Positions 35,111 to 48,100 of a stretch of DNA of 64,000 nucleotides are shown one piece after another (the first letter of the stretch is position 1; every line of letters starts with the position of its first letter). The translations under genes and the position numbers were made by a program. This stretch comes from Lethocerus indicus (taxonomy: Eukaryota; Arthropoda; Insecta; Hemiptera; Belostomatidae). The stretch is taken from NCBI GenBank assembly GCA_019843655.1, contig JACDQD010000009.1, forward strand, positions 1,741,750 through 1,805,749, in the 5' to 3' direction. The notes beneath the pieces were generated by a model. The model ran no database searches. It was given only the letters and a program-made list of their open reading frames with translations, and was not told the DNA's origin.

Positions 35111-35850
35111 ATAGCGGTGAATGGGGGTGTATTGGGGTGAATCGGGGTAAATTGGAGTGAATGAGGGTGTATTTGGGGTGAATAGGGGTAAATTTGAGTG
35201 AATCGGGGAGAATTGGGGTGAATGAGGGTATATCGGGTGAATCGGGGTGAATGAGGGTGTATTGGGGTGAATAGGGGTAAATTTGAGTGAATCGGGGAGA
35301 ATTGGGGTGAATGAGGGTATATCGGGGTGTCTTGGAGTGAATCGGGGTGAATGAGGGTGTATTGGGGTGAATTGGGGTAAATTTGGGAGAGTGAATCGAG
35401 GTGAATTGGCTGAATCAGGGTAAATTAGAGTGAGTCATCAAAAGTGTATGAAATTAGGCAAATCGAGGGTGGGTTTAATTGGTCGTGGAACTGAAGGTTA
35501 GGGCAGAAATGGCTGAATCGGAGTGGGGCTGGGGGTGAATCGGTGAATTCTGGATGGGATCAGGTGGGGTGAGGGTGAGAGAACGGTGTATGTGGGGTGA
35601 ATCTGGACCTGGCAATTGGTAGGTAAAAGTGGGATGAAGGGTGAACTGGGATGGATGAGGGGGTAATTGAAATCAGTGTGGGGTAGGAAAATGAAAAAGT
35701 CAGTATTAAATAAGAGTAGCTCTGAAATCGGACTCTTCTAACCGACGGGATCGGGGTTGGGGTGAAATCGAGAGTGTCGGGGTGAATTGGAGAGATTGGG
35801 GTTTTAAGTAAATCTCAACCAGGTGACTGGGATTTGACGTTTAGATTGGG
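35095..35850 (+). repeat. G-rich GGGGTGAAT minisatellite
   Basis: Degenerate tandem units of about 10-13 bp (TGAATCGGGG, TGAATGAGGG, TGTATTGGGG, TAAATTTGAG). There is higher-order repetition from 35150 to 35400 and progressive decay to about 35850. Its seed (a few GGGGTGAAT words) is present at the end of the intronic copy (21439-21478), so the expansion happened only at this site. Confidence 0.8.
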
Positions 35851-36119
35851 GTGAAAGGGAATGTCTTTTCTCTGAAATCGGACCGGAGTCATTTTTAGCA
35901 CTCTGGAGCTTTAGTTTTTTTTATCTGAGCTCGGAAATTAGTAGTCAGAATAAATCAGATTCAGGATCAAATTGGGGTCGCGAAACGTGTGCGTGGTTTA
36001 GCTGTGTACGTGCCATTTGACTAATATTATATATACAATTTAAAATAGGTTTTTTTAAAAAAAAACAATTTTAGGTAGGGAAATTTCCCTGTATTGGCAG
36101 CTGTGTGGGCAGTGTCTAC

Positions 36120-37330
36120 GCTGTAGCTATTAGTTCAATAAATCGCCACCAGGGGGCTGCACTGCACGGCAAGTGGTGATACTGGCGCTAGTAGTTCCAT
36201 TAATCACCACCAGGGGGCAGTAGTGCACGGCAAGTGTCGAAGCGGTAGCTAAATCTGTGGCCGGGGATAGTTCGCGGTGGTATTGTTCAATAAATCGTCC
36301 ACCAGGGGACACTGGTACTGTAGCGGCAAGTGTCGACAGGTTAAATTCGACGCCACCAATCGCCAAGTGGCGGTACGAGCGAAGAAGAGGTTCAATAAAT
36401 CGTGGCGCTGAGTAGTTCGAGAAATTCGCGACCAGCGGGCTAGTCGACGGCAAGCGTATCGCCACCAGGAGCTAGTAGTTCCAAGTAGCGGTAGAAATCG
36501 CCAAGTGTCGACAGTGGGCATTTACAGCATTCAAATAGATTCTACGCCACGAGGCGTAAACGGGAAGTCAAGAAATCGCCACCGGGGGCGTTGCTGTCGA
36601 TGCTAGTAGTTCCAGAAATCGACTGCACGGGAGCTGTGAAATATAGCCCAGAAATCGGTTAGTTCCGAAATCACACCAGGCAGGCTATACTCGATACTGG
36701 CATGGGCAAGTGCCGAAGTGGCCAGTAAGTAGTTCACTGCGACAGTGGCAGTAGTTCGCTAGAGTTCAATTAATCACCACACCAGTACGGCAGTTTCCAG
36801 TTCAGCCACCAGAGGCCAGTGTCCGGGAAGTGGCGCTCGAGCTGTAGGAAATCGCCACCAGGCTGCAAAGTGTCGACAGTGTCGACGAGTGACTGGCGAC
36901 ACTGGCGGTTCAGATAAATCACGGGGCGTAGCGCACTGTACGGCGCTAGTAGTTCCAGAAATCGCCACCAGGGGGGCACTGCCGGAATCGGGCCACGTAG
37001 TTCGCAGCACGGGAAGTATCGTCGAGTAGTAGTTCAGAAATCGCCAAATCGCCAGCGCAAGTGTCTGCAAGTATCTAGTAGTTCCAGAAATCGCCACCAG
37101 GGGCTGCACGGGAAGTGTCACACGGACGTAGCGAAATCGCCACGGCGGCGGCACTGCAGTTCCATCGACACCGGCGCTAGTAGTTCAGAAATCGCCACCA
37201 GGGAAGTATCGACACTGGCGCTAGTAGTTCCAGAAATCGCCACCAGGGGGCGGTAGCGCACGGGAAGTATCGACACCGGCGCTAGTAGTTCCAGAAATCG
37301 CCACCAGAGGGCGGGACCCGTACCAAATTC
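36120..37330 (+). repeat. Tandem array of CCACCAGGGGGC-containing units
   Basis: Roughly 45-60-bp irregular units, clearest from 37080 to 37315: AGTAGTTCCAGAAATCGCC, ACCAGGGGGC, then CGGGAAGTATCGACACTGGC. Core positions include 36146, 36207, 36299, 36462, 36579, 36806, 36855, 36965, 37094, 37195, 37240 and 37301. The repeated core resembles the CTCF consensus. Apparent open frames on the minus strand (PLVAISGTTSA repeats) are by-products of the array. Confidence 0.8.
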
Positions 37331-37784
37331 AAACCGAGCGACCTCCTTGCATCTCATGTTCTCCTAATACAAATCCTGATACTTTTCACGACCAAAAATA
37401 TCGATATAGCGATTTTTCGTTAATTTTATAATAAATTAATCTGTCGAGGCTTGTAATGCATACATTAGACGATTATATGTATTTTTTTGAAATTAATGAT
37501 CAATTTATTCGACTACAAATTTTTTCCTATTATTTTGAAAAATATTTTATACGATGTTCGTTAGCTCTGGCAAGAGCCAGTGAAGTTTTTCTACCGAAAC
37601 GAAGTCTTTTCTTCGGAGTTATGACTTTTTGCTACAGGATATAGAGGATAAGGGCGATTCGTTCGCGATGTTAGAGACAAACGGGTAGAAGGGGGAAAAA
37701 ATGTTTGTATCGTGGAGTGAAGCTCTCTCTCTCTGTATAAGTTCATCTGGTTTTTTTTAAAAAAATAATTACTTTTATTAACAG

Positions 37785-37977
37785 TATCAACAATGCTGAC
37801 ACAGCAACTAAGTCCCTTACAAAGGCTCCGAAGGGAATCTGTCCAGCGACGCCCGAACCAACATTTCCCAGCAGTGAAGCCGTCCGCGATTTTAAGAATA
37901 AAGTACAAGAAATGGCAAATATTTTTATTTATTATGACCTTCGACTTGATCGGGGACATGAGGTGCTTGCACGCTGA
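37785..37977 (+). CDS. Candidate orphan terminal exon, unknown protein
   Basis: Acceptor TTTTATTAACAG ends at 37784. It is followed by a 63-codon frame (read from 37786) with natural-looking composition: ADTATKSLTKAPKGICPATP, then EPTFPSSEAVRDFKNKVQEM, DLRLDRGHEVLAR and stop TGA at 37975-37977. It lacks an ATG, so it would be a 3' exon. I do not recognise the family, and no upstream partner exon was found. It could be a mobile-element gene piece or chance. Confidence 0.25.
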
Positions 37978-38299
37978 AAGTCTGGTGAAACTTTGGAAAC
38001 GCATAGCGGACAGACAGACGCCATTTGACGAATATGGATATTGACAATATATATATTATTATGCCAAAATTGCTCCAGTTTTATTGACAGCAGTTATTAG
38101 ATCGTTGGAAGCTATTAAAAAAAGGATTCCTCGTCCTTATTTGAATCAGTTTTACAGGCAATGGACTATAATTTAAAACTATAGATAAGTATCTCTAAGC
38201 TACAGTTTCGAACGGAATAGATAGGAGATACAAACAAGTTTTATTCCTTTAAATACAAACGATACATCGATAAAACGATATATTCCTACATGCGCATAA

Positions 38300-38470
38300 A
38301 AAATATTTTCACACTACGCGACATTTCAATTTATAATTTTATTAGTCTAGATTAACGGAAATTTATTAAAGATACGAAATTTTGTGCTAATTTCATAGGA
38401 AAATGTTGTTTTTTGAAGCTCGAATTGACTTAGACCGTTTTCAAATTTGACCGAAATGTCCTATAATTGA
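38300..38470. mobile_element. Diverged copy of the 8.5-kb MITE family
   Basis: Shares the interior of the element at 8529-8726 (GCGACATTTCAATTTATAAT, TTTTATTAGTCTAGATTAAC, AGGAAAATGTTGTTTT). It also keeps a terminal-like GACTTAGACC, which corresponds to GGTCCAAGTC in reverse. Confidence 0.5.
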
Positions 38471-38567
38471 CTTTTATTTGAAACAACAATTTTAACGAAA
38501 TATTTCGTAAACATTAAATGTTCTATCTATGTATACTATGTATACATGGTAGAATGTTTATTTCTAC

Positions 38568-38650
38568 TGAAGGTGGCGAGCGGCCGCGAAACCACCGGTC
38601 TGGCGATAGACCGAACCGGCGAGAGGAGAAACGCAACGAACCTACGATAA
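38568..38650 (+). mobile_element. Penelope-like arm fragment
   Basis: TACTGAAGGTGGCGAGCGGC, then CGAACCGGCGAGAGGAG. A degenerate plus-oriented arm without body. Confidence 0.55.
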
Positions 38651-39212
38651 TTTTATTATCACGAAATTATTTTCTGTGACTCGTCCAATAATAAATATCC
38701 GTAAAAAAAATAGCCGGCGCCCTAGCGATATTATAGAATTGGCTCTTGGGTATAAAAAGGTTGGGATAACCCCCGGTCTAGATATTCTAGATTGTTGTCT
38801 GTCGGTTCGCGGCGAGACGCCGTAACCGGTCTAGCTGATGATATTTAGGCTGTATTTTTAGGTTTCGGGTATTTTGAACGTTAACGAGCCGAGGGGGGGT
38901 CTAGAGAAGACTAAGAGGGGGCTTATCAGATAAGCGGTGGCTCTGTTCGGGACTTGGACAGTAAAGTCCCCCCTTATCTCGGAGCAGTCTCCGTCCTTTT
39001 ATTGTCAATAATATCCCCGGGAGGTCTCTCACGAGAGCGCTTCGATTCCGGGACTTCTCCCCAGAAGAAGTTCGGGAAAAATAACATCCACCGGACGACT
39101 ACTGAGGCCGCTGCAACAGTCGCACGATACAAATAATTATTTCTGTTTGTTTCTCGAAGTGAAACACCTTCTGGGAATCTACCCAGATGTTAGTAGGTAT
39201 TTCGCGAAAATA

Positions 39213-39500
39213 TCCCTTTTGTGGTCCGCGAGGGGTTGGAATAGCGTTATTTCCGTCTCCTCTCGCTAGACCGGTTTCGCTAGACCGTTCGCCGTCTTCA
39301 GTAGCTTTCGGCACTTTGCTTCGGTTTTTCGTTGGCATCCTCACTGCACTGTCACTGTCACTCTGTCACTTGTACTGTGACGATTTACCGGAAAACATCC
39401 AAAGTGCTAACAGTGACTAACACAGCGCTACTGAAGACGGCGAGCGGCCGACAAACCGGTCTAGCGAGAGGAGACAAAACAGCCACAAACCTAGTTTGGT
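39213..39500. mobile_element. Penelope-like inverted-arm pair
   Basis: TTTGTGGTCCGCGAGGGGTT then GTCTCCTCTCGCTAGACCGG at the left, and CAGCGCTACTGAAGACGGCG then CTAGCGAGAGGAGACAAAAC at the right. Arms have independent small deletions. Located 5.4 kb beyond NFRKB. Confidence 0.65.
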
Positions 39501-42500
39501 TGGGACCAAATTTCTAGACGCGGTTGGGAGAGGATTTTAAAAAAATAATTAAACTCGGTACAATTTTAAGTGTTTATTACGTGGATATCTTTCCTTTAAC
39601 AATTATTACACAATGAGTTGAAAAACGTCTACACGTACCTTATCGAATACATGTCTTTTTTTTTTTTAGTTCTTCTTACAGCAACATAACATTTTAAATT
39701 ATTACTCGATTACATATAATAATGGCAGTGATATTCATGAAATTTCGTCTTTTATTATACAAAGGAGACTACGGACTACGGCTTTTGGTTAAGGGTTGGG
39801 GTGGGGGGTGGGGGGAGTTTGTGTGTTTCGATTTCGAGGTAAAGGATATTGAATGGTTGCTATGAGAAGGCGAATCGGTGCGAGAGAAATTGTTATCGCT
39901 ATTATTTAATATGTTCCTAACGGTAGTAACATCGAATAGTAACAGTAATTGTGATAAGAAGTCGAAGGGAATGGGGAGGGAATAAAGTTTCCGGCGAGGG
40001 ATCTTTACGAAACATTTAAGATTGTAGAAACTGACATAATCAAAACGTGGAAATCAATAGTAAATCAAATTTTTTTTTTAATATGTATATATACTTCGGT
40101 AATTAATTGACAATCAATTTCATCTCATCTTTTTCATCATTTTTTCTTTTTATAACCAAACTATCGATTCTTCTTCTTCTTCTTCTTCATCTTCGTCTTA
40201 CTCCGGATGCAAGGGCTGGACCGCTGTCGGAAAAAAATAGTACACCTAGGCACTTTTTCGAAGTTTTTTTCCTTTTTCTTTTTTCTTTTATTAATAAACC
40301 TATATTCTTTTTGTTTCACTTATCATCCTAATCAGTCGTCGAACCTACAGCAATTTGTTTATACTCCTTTCCTCGATAAAAAAGTATCGTACAAAAATTT
40401 TCTTCGAAAAAAGTTATTTCGCGATACAAAACACTAAATTTCATTTTTTGTGACGAGGACAAAGGAAAAAAAGGAACGTGGGGGAGGGGGAGGGGGGGTA
40501 AAATAGCCGTAAATCGGGAAAGGGACGGGGAATTATTTGTGGGGGGGAAATATCTAACATTAATCTATGTATATGTTTATGCACACGTGTAGCCGATTTG
40601 AGTGTGTGATCGGTAGTAATAAGTACTTCTAGTTTCGGCTGCAAACAGTAAAAGGGTAATTCCTTTTAATTTATTATACATTCCGTCCCAATATAATGTT
40701 TTATATATACGGGGTTGAAGAACGGGGGATGAAATTTTTTTACCTGTCCATCGTTAGCGCATTGAAAAGCGGCAGTTCAAGTCGAAGTGTTCAGAATTGG
40801 GAAATTATCCAATATCGAAAGTTGCCGGCGTATAATTGCAACGCGAATATGACTATAAAGGGCGGGGGCGGAATACGGGAGATAGTGGCGGCGAAGGGCT
40901 CGGAGTGGAGCACGAAAATTTTCCCCAGATAAGAGAAAGAATATAAAGAGGGCAAAGGAAAAATGGAAAAGGAGGAGATGGAAAAGCGGGATAAGCAGAT
41001 TAGTTCTGGAGGGGGTGGGGGGACTTTCCCCCCCCAATCCAACCTCCACCCTTCGATCCAATATACATTTGTATACATCGATGTGTATAGAATATATTTC
41101 ATCTCTCCCGTATCCCACTAATAAATAGATTCATATTTATGGACCGTCATTTCGAGACGGGTTAAGCGCCACGGACTGCAGCGTCGACAGTCACATCAAT
41201 TTATACCGAAAAGCAGCCAGCTTTTGTACTTACAATAGAAATACGAAATGACGACTCGAATCGGTGAATATTGCAATTAAAATTTGTATTATTTTGTAAT
41301 TGGTTAAATTGAATTTGTTCGCCAACAAATTGAACAGTAAATAGACGGAACGATCCTTGTCTTTAAAATGACTTCGGGACATTAACGGGTTTACAGTTGT
41401 GACGTTTCTTCGACTGGATAAAGTCCTGTTTTTTCCGAGCAGTCGAAGTAAGTTGAAGTTGGAGCGGATTGAATCGAAATTAAGCCGGGTCATACGAGCT
41501 CTAAAGCGGGGCCCACCATCAACAGATTGGAAATTTTTACGATTCGAAAGCTCCGGTCTAAAGTTAGTCCGTCTTCTGCTTAGTACTTAACTCTGTAGAA
41601 CAAGTTTCTGCGACCTCCCAGAAAGGGCGATCCTAGCTAAACAGATATCCTGTAAATATGGACACTGATAGCTTTTTGTGATTCCTTAATAGTGGTCTAA
41701 GTCGAAAGTCCGACTTTCAGATGGATTCGCCATTAATAAGTTAGGTTTTTTTAAATTCTATTTTTTACCCCGCGACAATTATCAGACTGTATACAGCGGT
41801 CCCTAAAGTCCTTGAGTAAGTTCTGCATTCTCGCTCTTTATGTGAGATTTACTCAGATTTGACCCGAGTTTCACCCAACTTATAAGATAAGCGATGCAAC
41901 TGTTCTAAGTCCCCCGTGTTAGGCCGATGCCGATCTAAATAAAGCGGGATGAATAAATCAAAAGTGCGCCCAGTGTTGGGTCTGAGCTGTTGTGGGGGCC
42001 CAACTTTAAGTTCAGTCTATCAAAAGTGCCTCATTAGTCGGTAATTGATGGCCAAAGTTCGCACAAAAGCGACCAACGGACAGCCGAAGTTCGACTGTCC
42101 GAAGTCGGCCTTTGTCCACTCTCTTATTGTCCATTTTAAGCCCAAGATGGTACGGGCCCCCGTGTAAGAACGCTGCGGGAAAACTCTATAGAGTTATTTA
42201 TTAATTTAATGGCACTTTTCAAAAGAGAAATACGTTAAAAACTGCACTGTCGATCGTCTTAAACTATTAGGTTGTTGTGCAAAAATAATGCACACGGATT
42301 GGGACATAAGCAATGTTGTGTACAACAATGTTGTTTCAAAAAATTAAATTCGCTCTAAATTCAGGTCCTTACAATACAAAGTGTCGAAGTAGGATTTTCG
42401 CCCAAATTTACCGAATTTAAACACTCAGACCAGCTTTAATATTACCAAGTTCTGGGCTTAAGTTACAATATAAAATTTCAAACCTGACGCATTGAAAATC

Positions 42501-44964
42501 CAGCATTGTTGCCAACAACCTAATATATTTCGCTATTAAACAAGTATCTTTAGAAATATCTTAAGAGAAATCTTTAGAAATGTTTTTTTTTCCTCGAGTA
42601 GTGTCCTATGAACTCGATTTCCAGTGAAATACAATAAATTTGGAACAATTTCAGGACCTATTTTCGGGGAAATTGAGAGGGTTTGACGAAAAATCGAAAC
42701 CGTCCAAAGAAAGTATTGTTGCCATCTAAATTTGTAAATGGAAATTATTCGAATTTAAATAGGAAATATTTTACCGTTACAAATAATCGATTTCGCACAA
42801 ATATATATCTAATAGGTTCCGTATTAAAATATAACATTCTTTCTCACCTTTCAACTCCGATACATATATCGTCGTACACCGATTTTCCAATCACAGAATA
42901 AAAGCGAGCGTGAAAATATTCCATTTTGCATATTTATAACAGATATATATGCATATTTGCACGGGATATAACTCCGTACATTCTTTAGATAATCTCTTTT
43001 TTTTAAAAAAAAAAAGACAAAGCGCACAGTGAAAGTTCTATTGAGCAAACAAAGTCTATGCACATCGGAAGGGGCCGCTAACTTATATCGGATAAAGACG
43101 ATATGTGAACTTTCCGTTTCAGAAATTTTCCTACAACTCTAATAGTGTTTGTAGACAGTGTTATAGTGCGTGGGAGTGTGCGTGCAGGATGCTTAAAACG
43201 GTTTAAAATAATCAAAAATATTTTTTATCTTTTCTGCGTCTGGCAGCATATTCACGCAACACTAGCAAATATAAAGTTTATCGGATTGCCCTTCGAATAT
43301 GATATTGAAACGAAAATAGTGGAACGTTTAAATTGAATATTTTCAAATAGGAAATACAAAAAAACCATTGGAAAAGTCCCAACTTTCAAATTCGTTTAAT
43401 ATACTTGCCCTTCGCAAGTTCACGATTCGACGTCTCTACCGGACTTTACACAATTCTCAATAATTACAAAATGTCTGTACAAAAAAATAAAGTTACGAAA
43501 TTTCCACGTTTGTAGAAGCAGTGGCTGTAAACGTTTGAAATGATGGATATTTCGGCACGTTCAATTTCATTGAACAGTCGTTCAATTGACGTGAATTGCG
43601 TACAATTAACGATCTCAAAAATCTGTGCGTAGCTGAATGTACGTAATTTTGTGTTTAATTAAAAAAAAATTTCAATTAAAACATCGTTACACAATCAAAA
43701 ATCGATTTGCCCATCGGGGAAAAAGAGTAGGCAGGACTTTCATCCCTGTAAAGCTTAAGCTCCTAAAACTTAGTACTGGACTTCATCCCCCCAGAGGGTT
43801 GGTATTGACTCGGCACGGCCATTAGTATGCAAAACGGCTCCTAATAATTCCTTCTTTCAGGTAATCCCCCTCTCTCATTCGACGTCGGCGGACTTGATCA
43901 AGTCCCGTCGAAAGAGGGAGGTGGAGGGACTTGATGAGTATTATTTCGCATTCCGAAAGGCGAACCAGTCGCAAGTTCGAACGTATTAAGCATCTTTTTG
44001 GGGGATCCACATCCTCGACCTAATTTTCTCGAACGACGAGACACAAGAAAAAGTTATTTAAGACGCCACAAGAAACCGATAGACCGGTTTCTCGGCCTCA
44101 TTGATCTAATCGAGGTGGCGAAAAGCCGATCTATAACAGAGACCGGTCTAGACGAAACCGGCTAGCGGGAAACCCTACTGACGAATAGTCGGAAAGGTAA
44201 AATCGGGCAATAAAAATAATAAATAGATAAATATTTAAAAAATTAAATAGATATAAAAAATGATCAAACATAACGTTACGCTATTCAACAAGCTGTTTGT
44301 GCTCGATTTCAATTAGGTTTTTAGCAAAAAATCAAATAGCAACTCGAAGCTACTTTATCGAGGACACGAAAAATATTCGTCAATTTACCGGGAGGCAAAA
44401 TTTCTTAATAAAAAAAAATAGACAAGGCCTGAATTAGGCCTATTGGTGGGTAATTGGATGTTCCCAAAGCCCCAGACTAGAGAATGACTTATTTATGACA
44501 TATTTCGTCCACTCCCCTATTAATAAGCTACCTTATCTCACAAATCGTATATTTGAGTGATTTTTCCCTCAGGAAAGTCTGTCAAGTTATGCCGCAAACC
44601 GGTTTTTTTTTCCATATTCCGTTCGTATTATATACAATAGTTGGGGGTCTATTGTTTGTCGCTCTAGAAATGAGAAAGTGCGCAAAACCCTGGGTTATTT
44701 TAAAGTCGAGCGAAGGCCGCCCCCCGCCGCCCCCCCCCCCCCCCCGGTGCGTATAGATTGGTGTCTATATTTAATTTCGACTGTCCCAAAGGGGGGGGGG
44801 GAAGGTTCTCTTTTTTCGTTTCGGCAAATTGAAACTTTGCTTTTTGTTCTATCTTTTCAAAATCGGCCCCAATCGCCAATGCACGAATTCACGGAGCCGT
44901 AAGCGCCAACTTTAGACTCAATGAAAAGAGGATTTTAGAAGTTTAGGAGTTCCTCTAAGAACTG
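39501..44964. other. Intergenic DNA, no gene recognised
   Basis: No convincing coding region on either strand. Contents are AT-rich DNA, a CTT-repeat tract near 40168-40200, homopolymer C and G runs (notably near 44720-44750) and degenerate PLE-like words (ACCGGTCTAGACGAAACCGG near 44145). One or both 3' UTRs of neighbouring genes could extend here, but nothing marks them. Confidence 0.5.
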
Positions 44965-45130
44965 CTAGATTTCGTGTGTTTCTCTCTCCTTTCGTCGGTT
45001 CGCCCTTTGCTAGACCGAACTAACCGAAAGTGATACAGACGCCGCTACTGAAGACGGCGAGCGGCCGCGAAACTGGCGAGACAGGAGATAGAAACACAAC
45101 AAATCTACTTTATTCCAACCCCTCGCGGAC
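44965..45130. mobile_element. Penelope-like inverted-arm pair, short
   Basis: TAGATTTCGTGTGTTTCTCT at the left and CGCCGCTACTGAAGACGGCG ... ACACAACAAATCTAC at the right, followed by the family's TATTCCAACCCCTCGCGGAC. The arms are shortened and the loop is small. Confidence 0.6.
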
Positions 45131-48100
45131 CATAAACAGTTCGACTGTTGCGGGGCTGAAACTGGGATTGTGGTAGAAACAAGCCTGGCGGAGTTTTCTA
45201 TCGAGTCACCGTTGTCGGTTGTCGATCGGAAAAGCGGAAAAACTTCGTTTCCTCCTTTCTTCCGTTCGAATCGGTCCCGGCGGAGAACAATATAGGCTGT
45301 TCAATAAACCGGTTCATTAGCGTTTATGACGGACGGTCGGCGCATATTATCGCCGGGGTAACTTTTCAGAGAGAAAGAGACGTGTCGTAGGGTTTTTGTT
45401 GCCTTTGCAGCAACGGAAGAAGCATTAGCATAGCGAGGGTGGGAGGAGGGTTAGCGCGGGGTTCATTTATCATTCAGGTCGATTAATCACCCCAAAGTGG
45501 GGGTGGGTAGGAAATACGGTTGAAATTCATGGCGGATCTACCCTCCTCTACATCCATAGAGGCCGTCTCTCTACTCCAATAGACGTCGCTCTATGAAATC
45601 GGTGTTGCTCGGAAATGCAAACGACCGTCGGAAAAACTGGTTTTGGGGAATTGGGAAAATTTAATTCGCATAAATTCTGTCGGGTCCCGTCGTAAATACC
45701 GTCCCCGGACGTCGTCACTTTTGACGGATTCTCTGGACGTTCTTCAGGACGGAGGAGGCGGAAGAATGGGCTCAAGAGGGGCGGGAGGAAGATGACCGGC
45801 TTTAACCGGTTTGCGATCCTGAATAAATTTCGGGATTAACGAAGGAGGCCGCCTTACGAAGACGTCTTCACGAAGGGAGAAAATGCGAAGGGAAACAACG
45901 CCTAAAAAAATCCCTTTACTGTTAACTCGGGTAGCCGAGGAATTTTATTAGCGCTTTCCCGGAAATACTTTTTGGGAAAAGGAAAAAACGGCGAAAACCA
46001 CTGTACCCATCTTTCTAATTTTCAGGAAAACCTTTTTCCGGCAATTACTTTCGGGTTATTATTTTACAGCGCGGAGAAAACGAAATTTCCCCCGGCTCAT
46101 CTATCCGTCCCCTTCTTCTTATTTCAACGACCTTATTACTTCTTTCGGCCGTTATAATTGGGAAATTTGATAATTTCCGAATACATTTTTTAGAAAATAC
46201 TTAACAATAAGTCCTCGTCTGGAGAAATAACGACACTATAACGATCGGCAAGGATTAAACTGAAAATGGGAATTTCTTTTTCGTCCTATAGAATTCACTG
46301 GGCCTGTACTTTTATTTACAGCGTCAGTGCTAAAACGATGCTACAAAGTAAGTGAAAGTAAACAATCCAATTAGACCGATTTAGATTGTTTTCTGCACGT
46401 TCGAGGAACCCCCCATGAAAACGTACATGAATAAATATTAAATTTGATTTTAAATGTTTCTACCAGTACAGCAAAATTAGGTGTTGAAGGACGGATTTAA
46501 AATTTTAATTTAATCGGTGCGCTTTGAAAGGTCCAACGGGCATTCGTGAAAAATTAAAATTTATCCTGGCTTTTTAACCGAAATTTACGCCAAAATGTAC
46601 GACGTACTGACAATTTATTCTTGAATAACTTTTTTAGTTCGTATATATATTAACCAGTGGGCCCATATATAAGACTCCGTCAAAAGGCGTAATTGAAGGT
46701 AAATTCAAAGACCAGGGGTTCGAATCCCTACGGCGGATCGTATTTTCCTTCAGCTAATATATAAATTTCAACTATGTATTTATGAATGCTTAAATAATTT
46801 TTTTTATGGTTACTATTCGGTCAGTATCACTTTGTGACCAACATGACTGGTTTCCATCGGGCCGTAATTACTGTAGTAGCATTTTTGTTTTGTCCATAAA
46901 TTATAAGTGTTTTTTTTTTCTGATAATCCTGTAGCGCCATTAAGGTAATGGAAATACTTACGCATATATTTGACTTAGAACGCGCACCATTTCAGGATAA
47001 ATCTATTGAGATCTGCCTAGATATAAATACAGATACATATACAGATATAAAACGCATACACACTTCAGCATGTAAAACCGGTAATTATGATTTTAAGAAA
47101 TGGACTTCAACTATTGAAGTCTGCATAATTTGGTTTACCGTGTTTGTATTTAGGCTGGGAAATAGAAATCTGTAAAACGTTCTAATTCGTAAACGGTTTA
47201 AATTAAATTTTTCGCAATTTGCAATGTCAGAGCTCAGAGCTGTGTCCTTTTGCCACTCAGGTGCAGTTCATTTACGCACAGGTGCGAAATTCAATTTGAA
47301 TGATCAAAGAAAGGAGGGGATTCGGCCTCGTTTGTCGGGCTTTTTCTTCTTCCAGCGAATCGTAATAATTTTTTAAGAAATAAATTCAATTTTCGAATCT
47401 ATTGGACCTCGAAAATGGCCTACGACTCCGTCCCGTATTTTTTTCCCAACCTCCGAAATTCCTCTGTGCCGAAATATCCACTAGTTTCCAAAACGCGTTT
47501 CCTCTCATACGTCGTAAAACCTTCCTCAAAAAACACTTAACTATATTACAACAACATCTAGGTAATTCTATGTACGTGTTTACCGACTATATAAGTGAAT
47601 AGGTTGAATGGCTTGTGAATGTGTTTGTGCGCGCGCGCGAAATGTGTGTACAGAGCGTTTAATTACTCGACAGCTACTTAAAGCGGAGAAAAGATTCACT
47701 AATGGGGGGTTGTTTTTTTTCTGGTTTTCCCATAATTTCCAGTAAAAATTCTATATAGATTTTCCTGATATTCAACATGCCGGCGGCGGCGGCGAGCAAA
47801 GCGGGGGGGAGAAGAAAATTCCCTAGCGTAGAAACGTACAAACAGTTTCCTCTTCATTTGGCAGTGAGAATATTTTTTATTTCCCCCCCCCCCTCACCAC
47901 CATAAAAAACAATAAAAACGAATCTCGGCGTAGCAAAATGAATCGATACGCCGGGTAAATTTGTTCGGCAATTGTGTCGAAGTTTCGAATCCCTCGTGAT
48001 ATGCGCCGGTGCCGGATTTCCGTGTCGAGTACTGATTCCGGTAATGAGAGGACAGTGTACGTATATTCGGTTTTCAGTTTTTTTTAATAAATCGAATTTT

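Noticed and set aside
36120..37330. CRISPR-like array or repetitive PLVAISGTT protein
   Set aside because: The DNA is eukaryotic, units vary in length from 45 to 61 bp and spacers are not unique. The minus-strand frames arise from the tandem DNA repeat.
40161..40223. Possible minus-strand terminal exon after a strong acceptor (TTTTTTTCCGACAG)
   Set aside because: It would encode only about 20 residues ending in poly-Lys from a CTT repeat, and no upstream partner exon was found.
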